Source of the DNA: Trichoderma breve
Taxonomy: Eukaryota > Ascomycota > Sordariomycetes > Hypocreales > Hypocreaceae
Assembly (NCBI RefSeq): GCF_028502605.1
Contig: NC_079233.1
Coordinates: 3,596,001-3,660,000, forward strand
Reading direction: 5' to 3'
Length of the DNA: 64,000 bases
The notes beneath the pieces were generated by a model. That model saw only the letters and a list, made by a program, of their open reading frames with translations, was not told the origin of the DNA and made no database searches. The first letter of the stretch is position 1; each line of letters opens with the position of its first letter. This document shows positions 44,309 to 57,707 of this stretch, piece by piece. The translations under genes and the position numbers were made by a program.

Positions 44309-45631
44309 TGTGCTTGTCGGGGCTGTGATTCGGTTTCGGGTGGTTGGTCGGATTGCGAAAGAGTTGGAGAAGGAAGAAGAAAAAAAAAAGAGAAAGCTGA
44401 AAATTTGGAGCTTTCAGAGGCGGGAGTCAAAATCGCGGGGCAGCGGCGGTGGGATGTGAAGAGGCAGCAAGCAGAAAAACTTGCGGTGGCGGCGTGGGAA
44501 AGAGAGTCGCTTGATTGCTTCTCTTTTCGTCTGCGTTCGGAAATATGGGAGGAAAGATCTGGTTCGAGAGTGTTGATTTTTCTTTCAGTGTCTGAATTTG
44601 CGCCAGGCAAACTCTCAGGGCCGTCAAGTGCGAGGGGCTCGAGCAATACCTGCAATCAATTCTTTGGGTGTTGAAAAAAAATGTCATGTTCGACAAAGAC
44701 GCTAAAAGCCGTGCTTGCACTGTGCAAGTTGCGGCCTGAAAATCAAGGCATAAACTGCCTCTTACTAAGTCCATCTAAGGTCCTCATCGCTTCACATGTG
44801 CTCCGTATTCTAACTCCAGGTTCGTATACCAGTTTGATGCTGAAGAGCGCCCAGTAATGGCCTACCAAAGTTGATCTGCAGCGCTTTTCTCAATTTACAC
44901 ACAATTTACGCACGTCTTGACTTGGCCAAAATCATATAATATTTCCAGCAAACTCAGTGCATATATATCGTATTTGTAGTTATATATTGGCGTATTAATA
45001 ACATTCCGATTTTCAGGCATAGACACACAGTCCCTTAAAGTCCAGCAAATCATCAAATCCTTTTCATCCAGCATATATGCGCTCATCCCAGCTCCATAAT
45101 CCCTTTAACCTCAAAGTCCCATAAATTTCAAAGCCCTTCCTTTTCCCATTCTATCATGGAAAACAAAAGCAAGATTTCGCTCCGCATGCAAATACAGCCC
45201 CTAAAAGAAAGAAAGAAAACACAAGAGAAAACATAGAGAATCCATCTACAAACCATTTACCCCTTATCCTTGACCAGAAAGCCCATAAGCTTGGTATATT
45301 CCACTGTCGTTGGATGATCATAAGGCACCAGCCTATTCCATGTGCGCGCATGCTGTACTTATCCTTTTTCAACCCAAAAAAAATTCCAACCTGTCCTCCT
45401 ATTGAACGCCTCCTTTAGAGCAAGCAATATCGTAGTGAATAAAAGAATGAAGAAGAAAAAACACCCAAAAAGTCGTAATCGTGAGATTTCAGCATCTTAT
45501 AAGGATGCGCAGTGCATAAGCAGCCCGGAGGCAGATGCTTCTTTCAAACAAAAGAAGCCAAAACTTTTGTTCAAAGCAACGAGAAAAAGACAATATTGCC
45601 GTAGAAATTGCGTTTATAAGGGAGAAGGAGA
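44309..45631. other. Intergenic, eIF4E promoter and kinase 3' flank
   Basis: Between the eIF4E start and the 3' end of the histidine kinase, both on the minus strand. AT-rich around 44890-45150. No gene recognised. Confidence 0.6.
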
Positions 45632-48600
45632 TCAAACACCCGTCCCGGTCCCGGTCCCGTTTTCCAGCTTGTTGACGTTCTCTTCAGTCAGAGCCTCTCC
45701 TGCACCCGGTTCAGGAAGAGAGTTGTTTCGGAGGTCGGCCGGTACACCTCCAGCCGCATCAATAAGCTTCGTCTCATGGAGCATATTCGACCATTCCTTT
45801 TCATCTTCAAGTCGACGAACTGGAGGTGACAGCTCGACGGCAATAGCCGAATCAAATGGCGAAGGCTCAGGCCCTCCGTTGGTCGTAAGTGGCCGAGGCG
45901 TGATTGGGCTCGTATGAAATTCTTCAGATGCTGAAAGCGGAGATGGATCGTTCTCCTCAATACCCAGATGCGGGATATCCGCATTATCGCAATGCTCACC
46001 CATTTCAGAGCAATCAGAAGCCGGCGGCCCCGCTTGGGGGCGACGCCGTGTGATGGACCACCTAATCAGCATCTTCTCCAACACCTTCATCGTAACCGGC
46101 TTGGCCAGGTAGTCATCCATGCCGGCTTTAGTGCACTTCTCGCGATCTCCGTGGATTGCAGACGCAGTCATGGCCACGATGGGCACGTTTTGAACGAGGG
46201 TTTTGTATGGAAGATGATGCCGCAGAAGATGGGTGCATTTGTAGCCATCAATGATGGGCATCTGCACGTCCATCAGTATAATATCCGGCATTTTATTTTG
46301 GCCTTTTGACGCGCCAATCATGTAATCCAGCGCCTCTTTGCCATTCCAAGTTGCCGAGACCTGGAAGCCAAGTTTTCCGATCGTACGTGTGGCGATCTTC
46401 TGATTTACCGGGCTAAAATGAGCGAGAGAACATTAGCATTGGCCATATTAAAGATATACTGGAGAGGCGGTCACAAGGTAAAACACTTACTTATCCTCCA
46501 CCACCAAGATATGCAGTCGTGATCGTTCAGACAGAGGCAGCTCTTGCTCTGCTGGAGGTGGTGTCCGAAGGGATGCCCGCCGACGAGATTTGCCTCCAGA
46601 GTTACTCGTAATGCCCTCTGAGCCTTGTGAGGCGCCCGTCATCTGTTCATACTCTGAGCTGTTGCATGAGAGGCTTAGCTCAGACTGTAGCCGATCGGGG
46701 ATTGCTCCAGGTTCTACCAGCGTGGGAGCTGGGGCTCCCGTTGGCTTCATAAAGGGGATCCAAAACGTTGCCTTCGTGCCCGATCCCACGTTTGATTCCA
46801 ACTTGATGCGGCCATTCATCAGGTCCAGCAAATTCTTGCAGATTGTCAATCCCAGTCCAGTACCGCCAAATTTTCGCGCCGTAGACGGGTCTCCTTGGCT
46901 GAACGGCTTAAAGAGCTTCTTTCGAACTTCTTCTTCAATGCCAATGCCCGAGTCTTCAATAACAAAGCGAACCTCGATTGTCTCGGCTGATTCCCGCTCC
47001 TTGACCACCGAAAACTTGACATATCCTTGATTGGTGAACTTGATGCTATTCGTGAGGAGATTGGTAATGATCTGCCGTAACCTGCCGGGATCACCAAGGA
47101 CCACGCGTTCATTGGCAATATCTTTGCCAACGTCGGATCGAAAGTCTAGATTTTTCCGCTCCACAGCAAACTTGAGCATCTTCCTCACATCTTGCACAAT
47201 GTGAGAGAGGGAAAATTGGACTTCTTCAATGTCCAAGCGACCCGATTCCACCTTTGAAAAATCTAGAATATCGTTGATTACCGTGAGCAGCGATGTCGCA
47301 GAGCTTTGAATGTTGTCAACATATTCACGCTGTTCTTGAGTCAGTTCCATATCGCTCAACAATTCTGCCATGCCAAGAACTCCTGTAATGGGCGTCCTGA
47401 TTTCGTGAGACATGTTGGCCAGGAATTGACTCTTCAGCCTTGTAGCTTCTTTGGCGGCAGCCTCGTTTGCCATTGCGCGACGCTTCTCCTTAGATTGCTC
47501 TCGCAAGGCTTCGCCTCTGACCTTGAGTTCGGTGACATCCATTATTACGCCAATGGCCCCATCAACACATGTCTCCTTGGTAGCCATGCCATCTTTGGTC
47601 TTTTTTCCGAGCATTGGGTGAAATCGAGTTCGATACCAGCGATCATCTGTAACCCCCCAACGGTTAGTTCGCCGCATCTTTCTATTGCCATTCTCTAAAG
47701 GATGTCTTAATTTTTTCAACTCACCAAGTCCATGCTCCTTTACATCCTCATTACTCCGTCCTTCGAGAATGTCCTCAATGGGCTGAAGCCACTTTAGGCG
47801 TTCTTCGTCAAGCTCTCGTCCAGAGATTCGATTGAAAACGGTATACATGTTCTCTCCAACAAACCACCTGCTCTTCTCATGGTTATCGTCGGAGGCGCTA
47901 TTCCAGATCAAGGCGCCCTCCAACATCGTTACTCGGCGTTCGGGGTCGACGGTGAAGATGGTGACGTGTGAGTGGGCAATCACGCTTAGCAGCTGCTGGC
48001 GAGTACGCTTAGCACTCAACTTCGTCTGCATGCTCTCGTGGATGTCGGTGGAAGTTCCTGTTTAAAGATTAGTTTCCTCTATTATTTCAATTTTCGTATC
48101 AAGGAGGCTCAAACTTACCGAACCATTTTTCAATCTTGCCCGTTTCCTTGTCGCGCACAGCGAGGGCACGGCCGAGAAACCACCGCCACTCTCCCTCTTT
48201 GCTAAGGCAACGATACTCCATGACATAGGGATCTCCTGTTTTCAGGGAGTGATTCCACCGAGAGCGAGCCTCGGGGCTGTCGTCGGGATGAATGGCAGCT
48301 TGCCAAGCCAGGCCAATACACTGCTCGGGATTCAGGCCGGTATATGTGTACCATTTCGTATTGAAGAAATCGTGCATTCCGTCTGGACGTGCCGTCCATA
48401 CAAGCTGTGGCATGGCGTCGCAAATGATCTTGAACCGCTCCTCGTCGCGCTCTTTGATATGAGTGATTTCCTCCCTCATCATAGTCACATCACGGCCGGT
48501 TACAATTCCAGCGAGAAATTCGTGTGTAGTCTCATCGTAGATGCCCTCTCCCAACACATCGAATATGATTTTCTTCCCATCGCGTGCGTACATGCCTATA

Positions 48601-49967
48601 CGCTTGCTAGCGAATGGCGTCTCTGTCCTAAGTAGAATGGAGATTGGATACTCGCTGACATCTAGTTGCCTCGTGAAATCTTCATTATATACTTCCCACT
48701 TCTCTAGCAGGTGAAAGCCATCGCCAGACGAGTCGAGATCGGCACCGACAGGGAAGAGCTGTCTCGCTGCCTTGTTTGGAAATGTTACGCTGCCATCCTT
48801 CCACATGGCAACGACGGGCATCTGCGTACTATCGATGAGAGCGTCTTTCATCCTTATCATTTTCTGTAGCACCGAGGGCGTGCTTGCTTGCGAATGTGAC
48901 GCAACAGTCGGAGGTCCCATGGGAGGGAAGGGACTGGAAGAGATGGTAATAACGCCCGGGCTGTAAAACAGGGGGGAGCTAGAGTCTCGACTGGAGGCGA
49001 CAGACGATGCATTCGAGGTGGAGATGGTTTTCTTCTCGACAGCTTCAAGGATGCTAGATCGAGCAATAGCTCTCCGGCTGTTAAGCGGTATCGACGGAGC
49101 TGACTGGGCGTTGGTGAAGGTCAAAGTAAAGAAGGTTTGCTTATCCTCGATTTCCCAGACAGTAATGATCATTTTGGCAAAGGCGTGGTATTCGGATTCT
49201 TTTGCCTTGTACCGGCTGTTGAAGGTGGTTTTGGTGATGTCTTTTCTAGTGATGATGACTTCTACTGTCGCATCCTGCGTCGGTCGCTCGATGTGCTTGG
49301 CCTGGTCGGTCGCCTGCGCAAGAGCCATGGTAGCAGTTGGCGTGGCATCGCCGCTGGGTCCAAGATGAGACGGTCGTCGTTGATGGTTCGAGACTGATGG
49401 CCGTACGCCGACTTCAGTGATCAAGGTGTCGAGGAAAGCCTCCCATGTAACCCATACAGGACGGCCATCCTGAATCATATCAATGCCTACCTGTGAGAGG
49501 GTCTGACCACGCAACTTGTCCATCGTCGCCGACGCATCCTCATCGCTCAAATCATCAGAAATGATGCCGAGCATCCTCCCCATGGCCTCATTGGCGAGTA
49601 CAACGGTCTTGAGGTTGTTTAGTACGATGACGGGGACAGGCAGGTACTGCATTGCGGAAAAGGCAACTTGGCCGGGCGATATTGAAGGCATGGAGAGTCG
49701 AAATGGGCTTTGGGATTTGGAACGGACTCCATCGCCAGGGTCTCTGAGGAATCGTCCACCGCCCATGGAGCGAGGACTCTGATCGACACGGCCGTTCATG
49801 TCTGCTGTGGCAGCCTTGGACGACCCTCGATCTTTCATAGAGGCTACGAGGTCAGGATCGAGATCCGGCGGACCTCGCGGAGCATCGTGGGCAGCGGAAG
49901 AGGGAGCTGGAGCGGACTGGGACGCTCGAGTCTGAGAGCTCTCGCGAGCATCTTCCAGGGACGTCAT
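45632..49967 (-). CDS. PAS-rich hybrid histidine kinase
   Basis: Exons 49967-48119, 48057-47725, 47646-46491 and 46412-45632, introns 61, 78 and 78 bp, give 1372 aa. The protein is a soluble two-component sensor that autophosphorylates on His, passes the phosphate to its own Asp, then to a phosphotransfer protein feeding a MAPK or Skn7-type output. Order: Ser-rich start; PAS-like regions at about 100-260, 365-480, 510-625 (PAC-type [13 protein letters not shown]) and 632-775; H-box SHEIRTP with His808; N-box [11 protein letters not shown]-boxes [10 protein letters not shown] and GGTGLGLT; receiver domain about 1104-1230 with Asp1161 in LMDVQMP. Intron 2 has no stop and a length divisible by three. 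Intron 3 has its GTAAGT at an apparent stop codon; splicing completes the receiver start VEDNPVNQK. The fungal group number (Catlett scheme) I leave open. Confidence 0.93.
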
Positions 49968-52900
49968 CTCGTTGGCATTCCACGCATGAGGGAGACGTGC
50001 GCAGCGGGCCTAGACAAAGATGTTGCAAGACAGTAGCAGTGAGATTCGTCGTCTAGGGCTCGAAACGAGAGGATCCAGAGCCCGGGGCTCTCGTGAGCAG
50101 GTCGAGGATGGTGGCTGAGTTGACGGAGGCCGGCCCAACTTGACTCGGAAGCAAGCACGAGCTGACAAGAGTCCAGCTCGACAAGGGATGTTTTCTGATG
50201 GCAAAGCTGAATAATTGGAGGCACGGAGACAAAGGAGAAGGGAAGTACGGCAACCCAGGACTCGATGCGTTAGTGCTGCTTTACTTGACGAAGCTATGCC
50301 GGTATCGCAATGGCGTGGGATATTGCAGATCTCGGGCTCCACCCATTCGATGGCTGGATGGCCGCTTTCCTGGAGTCGTGAAAAGTTAAAAGCGGTAGGA
50401 TGGGCAGACGGAGTCACGGACAAAAGAGGGCCAAGTGCCGAGCTGGTAGGGTCCCGATTTATAAAAATGTCCGGCCTTAGTTTGCGAAGCTTGTCCGGCT
50501 GCCAGACGGGGGGAACGACGATGGAACGGCTGGAAAGGCGAAGGGCGAGAAACAAGACAAGACAGCTTGGATGGGTAGAGGAAGAGGATCAATTGCGGAC
50601 CGGAAGCGGGGGGGTTGAAACAAGAGGTTGAATGAAGCGGACCTGGTGGCTTTTGACTATTCTTGTTCGCCGTCGAGGGCCGCGAACAGACAGCGTGGGG
50701 ACTGGGGCTGGGCTAGGATTGATGGCTTGGAACTAGAATCGATGGGACCCTGAGCTGAGACAGACAGGCAAGGAATTTCAAGGAGCTCGGAAATCGTAGT
50801 ACGAGGTGCCGAGTATGTAAGGTGGTGGTGGACAAGGGCGCAGCAAGAGGAGGGGGGAGGTAGGTGAGAGCAGGTGAGAGGATAGGTGAGTGAGAATGAG
50901 GCGATTCAAGAGCAAGGTTTTGGACTGCAGTGTGCCTTTGTTCTGGGTTTCGATAGCATTGGAAGTCCTATACCTTGGGACTACTAAAGGTACATTGCTT
51001 GCAGCCTCAACTCTGGTGCGGCTCTTGGCTCTTGGCCACAGTACATATTGACATCCAATGCACCACCTCTAGTACACGACTTGTACAGTACAGTACCGTA
51101 GCTGACTGACATGGACGCCCTCTCTCTAGTTGACCGTGCCAGGGGCAGTGCTGTGCTGTGAAAGAGCATCAATCCATGCGAGTACATACATGTGCAGTAC
51201 CGGGCTTTGATGCAATGTGCCATTGACCTGAGAGGTGGGACGTGGGTGAGCTGAGACGTCTGATTTCAACAAGTGCTCCCTCAGACAGACAAGCCCGTAC
51301 TCGTACAGACCAGATTCATGCCGGGCTGCCGCATTCCTCGACCTAGCCCACCATCTATCTCTCTACTCTACTCTACTCTACACACGCATCGTATCGTATG
51401 TATTGCAACGTTCACAAAAGCTACTACCACTACTAGCACCATCACCTCTCCCTGCCTTGCCTTGACTTGAGCAGGCAATCAATCCGTCTTACTTGGTGAC
51501 GCCCCGGCAAAAAGGCCTTTTGATTTACCCATTGGGCGAATGAGAAACCCGCCGCTGCCCTGGGCGTTTTGGTTCGGGCTGGCGGGCGACGCGGGCCAAC
51601 TGACACATGAATAGGAATCGGTACATACTCGTACATGGACGTGATGGGAGAAGAGCCAGCCGCATGCAAACACACACAGCACAGGGTGTGGACCGTGGAC
51701 CATCCAATGCAGCCTGCCCAATCACCAAGGTACATGTACCAGTCACATATAACATCCCAGCACCTGTACTGCACACAAGCACTCCATCATTCATACCTGT
51801 ATTTGTACTCGTACATGCGTGCCTCGTCCAGACCGCACATTCGAAATTCGGTGTCCATGTGCCCCAAGGTGAGACGCCATCTTGCCTACAGCACAGAGGG
51901 CGAGCAAAGACGAGAACCCGGAAGATGGGCATCGCATCGGCCTTTGTTTCTGTTTTGCTAGGCGCTCCGTGCTTCTTACTTTAGCTTGTCTAGCCATGGT
52001 GCGGGCACACTAAACAATGTCCCTTCTCGTATGGATTTTGCCCGGTGACCCATTCATGCTGCGAGGCATCCCCCATCCCGTCGCCTTTTTTCCTTCGCCC
52101 TGCTGTGAGGGCATTAGCTTAGCTCGTCTAGTACTTTGATTCTGTCAGGGCAGCAGGTTTGTGGGAATAAGAGCACTGGAGAAAAACCAGGCCGCCGGTG
52201 GGCCTTGGAAAGTGGCACGACTCCAAAGTCCGCCTGTCAAGCTGCGGTGGCAAAATCCGAAATCAAGCTGCCAGAAAGCTTGCTGCAAGGACTTGGACAA
52301 AGATCAGCAGTGGCGCTCTGGGGCTAACTCCACGAGTCTAGCAAGCATGAACGCTTCCACGATGAGCCTAGATGGGGGTTGAACTCTTTTGCTATCGGGC
52401 CTTGCGTGTTCTTTGTCCGTTCCGTGTGTGCTTGTACATACCGCATTTCCACCTCTGCGATTTTTGAGTTTCCCATGGAACCCGGCTAGGGCACGAGTTG
52501 GATGCGTGGATGGGCAAAAAGGACAAAAGAGAAAAAGGCACCAGACAGTCTGGGCCTGCAATTGCCGCCCTATCACATTCTCACATTCTGGCTGCTAATG
52601 CGGCCGCTCCCACCATCCGATCTGACTGGCTTGAACTTGACCAGGTCCGGCTCGGTACAAGACCCAGCTCGCCTCGACCAAAGCTTGCAAGCTTGAGTTT
52701 TGGGCCTGCGACATGCAAATCACTACTGCAGCTAAAATGGATTCTCTGCTGAGACGCCCAAGGTCGGGAAAGACTGCCAGCACCAGACAAGGCAGAACCT
52801 GAACCTGACCCGACCCGACAGCCCAGCGAGATGCGGAGACGCTGATCTTGCAGCGTTTTTGGCCTTGCTGGTCCATGCAAAGCAGAGCAAAGCAGGAAAT

Positions 52901-54557
52901 AATCCAAGGACGAGGATCAACTTTCAAGGGGCCCCCAAGTGTCAATGTCAATCAATGGCAACCGCGGCGTCGCTCCCTCAATCCTCCTCGTTCCCTTTTG
53001 TCGCTCTTGAAACGGGCGCAACGCCGAGCACGAGTGCCGCACAATCCGCAGGGCTTAGATGAAAGCTACTAACTAGCACCAAAATAAAACAGGTGCCTTG
53101 ACTTGTGCATGTTGTGTCGCCAAGCCTCCCCTCTTGTCAGATCAAAGCAAAGACGAGCAAAATGAGAAAAGTAGCAAGGCTCGGCGAATGAGAGCGATCC
53201 AAGCAAGGATCAAGAGCTGGGAAGAGGAGGGAAGGTCAGTGTGTACATGTATTCTGCCCCTGGATCCAATCAGATGGGGCGCATTTGCCAGAGTTGGGCG
53301 ATCCATGGAATTTTTTTGCTTTTTTTCTTTCTTTTCGCCCAGCGTCTTTTTTTTCTCTTTTTTTCTCTTTCGTCTCTCTCACGGCTGTTCTTTCGTCCCT
53401 CTGGCCTTGCAGGGACCCGGCCTCTTTGGCTGCATGACAAGCCTCGTTCGCAACCCCTGCTAACCCTGTTTGCAGACCAGGGTCCTCCCGATGCTGAGCA
53501 AAGCTCGGATCCACCCGTTGTCTAGAACACGGCTTCGGGTTATGGAGTCGTTGGACCAAAAGTATGGAGGCTTGCTTCTAGAGCTGCTGGTGCTGGTGGA
53601 GATGCGACTGGTGACACCGGATCGAGCAAGATGGCCTGAGACAATCGTGTTATCGCTACCTATGTATCCATTTGGCACATACCTGCAAAGTGTAAAGCCT
53701 CAACTGATAACGAGCAGTACATCCATCACAAGCCGCTGAGAATCTTACTGTAATACTAGCAGCTGTAGTCGTGGCATGGCGTCCAGGGATCAGAAGCTGC
53801 TAGCACCGAATACGTGTACCGGTATCCGGACGCCCATCAGACCTCAGCTCTTTTGACCTGGAGTCTGTCTTACTTGTACATGCCGCGTACCCTCTTGTAC
53901 ATTTTTCCGAGATGCGACACTTCACAATTCATTTCTCCGACTACAGGAAGGGTATCCTATCAGCAGCACTCAGACAAGACCAACACCCATCCCACCCGTC
54001 GCTTCTGCCATTTCATACCCATTATGCAGCTTGCAGTTACAACAAATTAATCATTCATAAACAGATTGGCCTAGAGGCCTGCTCGTACATATAAGCCCGC
54101 ATGAAAATACTGCAGCTTTGCTCGCTCCTTTGCTTTCCCCCCAAAATTCCAAACACCATCCATAGCTCGACTTAGACAGCAAATCGCGTCAAAAGGCTCA
54201 TGTCTCGAAAGCTCCACCAAGCCGATCTTAACTCCATTTTCCAATCGGCGCTTTTCCTAATACCACCCGGCTCCAGAAAAAGACCACACCAGAGACCCTG
54301 GTTTTTGCCTTGGAGGGCGGGCTCCTGCAAGTACGAGTACAGTAGTGGGAAGTACTTGGTGCTCCGTACTGCTCGTAAAGCTTTCCCATCAATCCCATGC
54401 AGCAAACAAATTTGCATCCAGCAGCTTTTTTATGGGCCCCCTCCAAAGGCACGGGCAACTTCACCGCATCCTCTCCAAGTCCATTCTTTGGTTCGGCTTC
54501 GGCTTGCCTTAGCCAGAAATAGTGTCAGCGGGCATCGCGCCATGGCTCTCTGCCAGC
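49968..54557. other. Long intergenic region upstream of the histidine kinase
   Basis: About 4.6 kb with no recognisable domain in any frame. It contains an unusually dense set of GTAC-type motifs (50800-51300, 51620-51830, 54070-54370), a CTCTA/CTACT pentamer repeat near 51361-51384 and a poly-T stretch at 53310-53370. It could be a long promoter and leader for the minus-strand kinase, or hide a noncoding or fast-evolving gene; I cannot tell. Confidence 0.5.
51359..51384. repeat. CTCTA pentanucleotide repeat
   Basis: About five tandem CTCTA units in noncoding DNA. Confidence 0.75.
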
Positions 54558-55959
54558 CTATCGTGAATTAAACTTCATCTGTCCGCAGGTAGAGCAGGTC
54601 CACCACTGCCGTTCCATTTCTGTCGCGCAAAATTCGCAGCGCCACGTTGGTGGAGGAGCTGGTCGAGCTGGAGCTGGAGCTGGAGCTGGAGCCGGTGCCG
54701 ACACGGCGACCGACGCCGACGTCGATGCTGGTGGCCTCTGGGCTGTTTGCAGTGTCTCACGACCCTTCGTCTTCTTCTTTGGCGGACTATCTGTTAGGTC
54801 AATCACAGCTGGCCTCGGCCCAGGCTGTCTCGGTGTCGCCGGTACGTGTAATGTTGCCTCGCCGCGCTCCACCCCGCAGGCATCGCAGCACAAGAAGTCC
54901 TGCGGGTTATGCAATGTGCATACTGAGCAGATCCAGAATCGCTCCTCTCTGGGACGAGGAGGTACTGGTGGTCTCTTATTGATCATGCTAGTATTGCTGC
55001 TGCCGCTGCTGCTCCCCACGCCCGGCCTTGGCCTTGAGCCGTCAAATGACACCGTCTTGTTCCCGTTGCTCGTCATTATTTTTTCCGCAGGCGACGAGGT
55101 CACGTATGAACCACCTGCATTAGCCATCTCGTCTTCCTGGGCCATCTCCCATAGGGCCTGCGCAATCGCAAGATCGTTGGCCTCGTCTTCTTCTGCCTGT
55201 GTGCGAAATCCATTCTTCGACGCCGTGTCTGCAATGATCCGAATCTCGTTGTCACTCAGCTTGTCCGTTGCACAACCCTCGAGAGCTTTTGTGCGCTTCT
55301 CGGCCGCCGCCGCTGCTGCTTGGCGTAGGTTTCTACCTGGCCTTGGCGGTCGTGATATATCCCCTCCGCCAAGCCGTCGTCCTGACCCCCGAGTCAATTG
55401 CTCGTGAGCTTTTCGCTTTTCCGCGGCTGCACGGGCAAGCCGCTGCACTTCATGAGTCGGCAGCGCCTGTCTTCCGCCCAGCCGATGGCCCTCAGACAGG
55501 AATCCTTCGCCTGTGTATCCCTTGAAAAGGAGCCCTTGCCATTCATCACGCAGTTGGTCCCAGAGAGCATGAAACTTGGCATCATGAGGTCCATGTACAA
55601 TGTGACAAAGTTCATGTAGCATCGTGTCCACGATACTTTCGGTCGGGAGGAACTGGTTCTGGTCTTGCGGATAGCGTAACCGTAGGCATATTCTCATCCC
55701 GCGATTAACATTTAGCCCTGTTGTAGTTGGTCAGTAAGTCGGTGAGCCAGTTGACCATGCTATTGGTAAGTGTATGCGCACCAAGTAAATTCTGCTGGTT
55801 GGGATAGAACTCAACCAGCTCCCCAACTTTCCACCCACGACTGCGCATGATCGGCTTTACAAGGGAGGCCACTTTCTTCAAGATGGTCAATGCCTCACCA
55901 GCTCGGCGAAACTGCGCGAGGTGGGTGTATGATAGGACCAAGGGATCATGTTCTGGCAT
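54558..55959 (-). CDS. WSS1: WLM-domain DNA-protein crosslink protease (Wss1/SPRTN-like)
   Basis: Exons 55959-55782 and 55717-54558 with a 64-bp intron (GTGCGC donor, AACAG acceptor) give 445 aa. Wss1 is a nuclear, DNA-dependent metalloprotease that cuts proteins crosslinked to DNA and cooperates with SUMO and Cdc48. The WLM domain (about 1-190) has the zinc site HELCHIVHGPHD, with His94, Glu95 and His98. Splicing joins YPNQQNLLG to LNVNRGMRICLRLR, as expected for the family. Two RanBP2-type zinc fingers follow: CSVCTLHNPQDFLCCDAC (about 315-332) and a second with CEFC and CSTC (about 418-445). Between them VIDLTDS (about 361) is a classic SUMO-interacting motif. The frame start at 55959 places MPEHDPLV as N-terminus. 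An Ala/Pro repeat lies before the last finger. Confidence 0.93.
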
Positions 55960-57707
55960 ATTGACAGTCCTTGAAGTATAGGGTATCAAGTATAAAGATG
56001 TATCTGTGATCTAAAACCAGACGCGCTGGAAGTCGATATCAAAACGACGCCTGCAGGCTAATGCGAAGAAAAGAAGAGAAAATAATCGCGTCTACATGGT
56101 TTCAAGGCGCCAGAGATTCTTCTAGACACTCGCCACGTCACAAACGGATGCCTTGAATCGCGGCGCCTCGTTTCAGACTTGGGGCGTTTCTATCTCTCCA
56201 ATGGCAAGAGGTGCAATATCATGATTGGGATGCGACGGTTTCTAATCATACAGCTAAGGCGTAAAGTATACGCGGCCCAAGATGACTAAGCCGGGCGCTG
56301 GGTGAATGAGCAATGCCGACGGAGCGGCAGATGATTGGCATCGTGTAACCTGCTGGAATATAAGCTTCAGCTGTTTACTTGTGTTTGAAGAGATACAGAG
56401 AAAAATAGTAGATTAGTCTATTAACTTCCAACTAATAAGTCTAGAACATATGTAGTTCAGGGTGTGTATGTAAGTGAAGCAGAGGGACCATCCTTGTAAC
56501 GATTTAGCTGCTAGGGAAGGCTCTAGAAACACCGATAGCAGATGCACTCAACTCAGCTGTAAATATGTAAATATGATAACGTATTTAAATAATAACATGG
56601 AAAATAAGAGCAGCATTAAATAAACTTCATACGTACATCCTCTCCAATGCATCTTACCCAACGTTTCACTAGCAGATTTAGTACGCGAAGTGTCAAGTAC
56701 TAGCCTCTCGCCAACATGCAAACATGGGGGTCTCAATCAAATGCACGTCCACGGAATCGGGCGTCCGTTAACCCATTTTGGCACAAACTGCATGAGATAT
56801 CATCTTATGGAGAATCCTTCGGAAGCATCTAGAGCATTCAGGGTTCTTTGCCGGCAGTGACATGCTTACAAATTTGTCATTTTCGGGATGCATATCCGTC
56901 ACTTATCAATGTAAACCCGCCACCAAAAGAAACAACGGGATACAAACAAGTACAATGTGCTATTTCACATTTGATTGGTCACCGTTTTATATATACTACG
57001 GGGATACTCCGAGCTGAACAAAGTACTCGGCATAATATAACAAGAGGCAGCTGACACAGCTGGTATGCTTGTCCCAAGGGTCCTAGATCCCCCTGCTTTC
57101 CAAACCGTCACATTTACAGATGGCCGGTGAATGTGTTAAGGGGATGATTGGTTCGCCCTACCGAGCGACTAAGCCTCAAGAGTGTCGATATCCCTCAACT
57201 TGCATAGAAATACCTAGTGTGGCTACCTGAGTCGGAGACGCCGAGAGGACAGGTCAACATTGTCAAGACATGCATATTCGGAGCCGAGGTTAGACGGCCA
57301 GATGGATTTCCGAGTCATGACGCCTTAAAAAGTCTATAGAGTGTCTATACTTGGTGTTTTGGTTCCTTGAGCTTCGTGTATTTATAGTTGGAGGCAAAAT
57401 AGGTTTCCTATTTGGTACAAATGGCATGATCTTGGTGGCGGTGGAAGCGCGCCTGTAGTATTCAATCTGATGAACACAAAGCTAAGTAGACGTGCGTGTC
57501 GAGCTATCATAAATTATGGTAGCATTAGATACCTCGTGGCATAGACGAAGTGAAATCTCATGATTGGCGCGTACTTACACAGGTGAAAAGTACGTATTAC
57601 ACAGTGCGTTGCTCGGTGAGGAACATCTTAGCTCATCACACCGACTCTCCAATATAGCTCAATATAGCTGTTTGTAGCAATTTTTTATGATCCAACAGTT
57701 CATACAC
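55960..57707. other. Intergenic, WSS1 promoter and decayed flank
   Basis: Promoter side of WSS1 on the left and 3' flank of the acetamidase pseudogene on the right. AT-rich, with no gene or repeat family recognised. Confidence 0.5.

Noticed and set aside
3599..56000. Secondary-metabolite gene cluster
   Set aside because: The only adenylating enzyme is an ACSF3-type synthetase and its neighbours are housekeeping genes; there is no PKS, NRPS, terpene synthase or pathway regulator.
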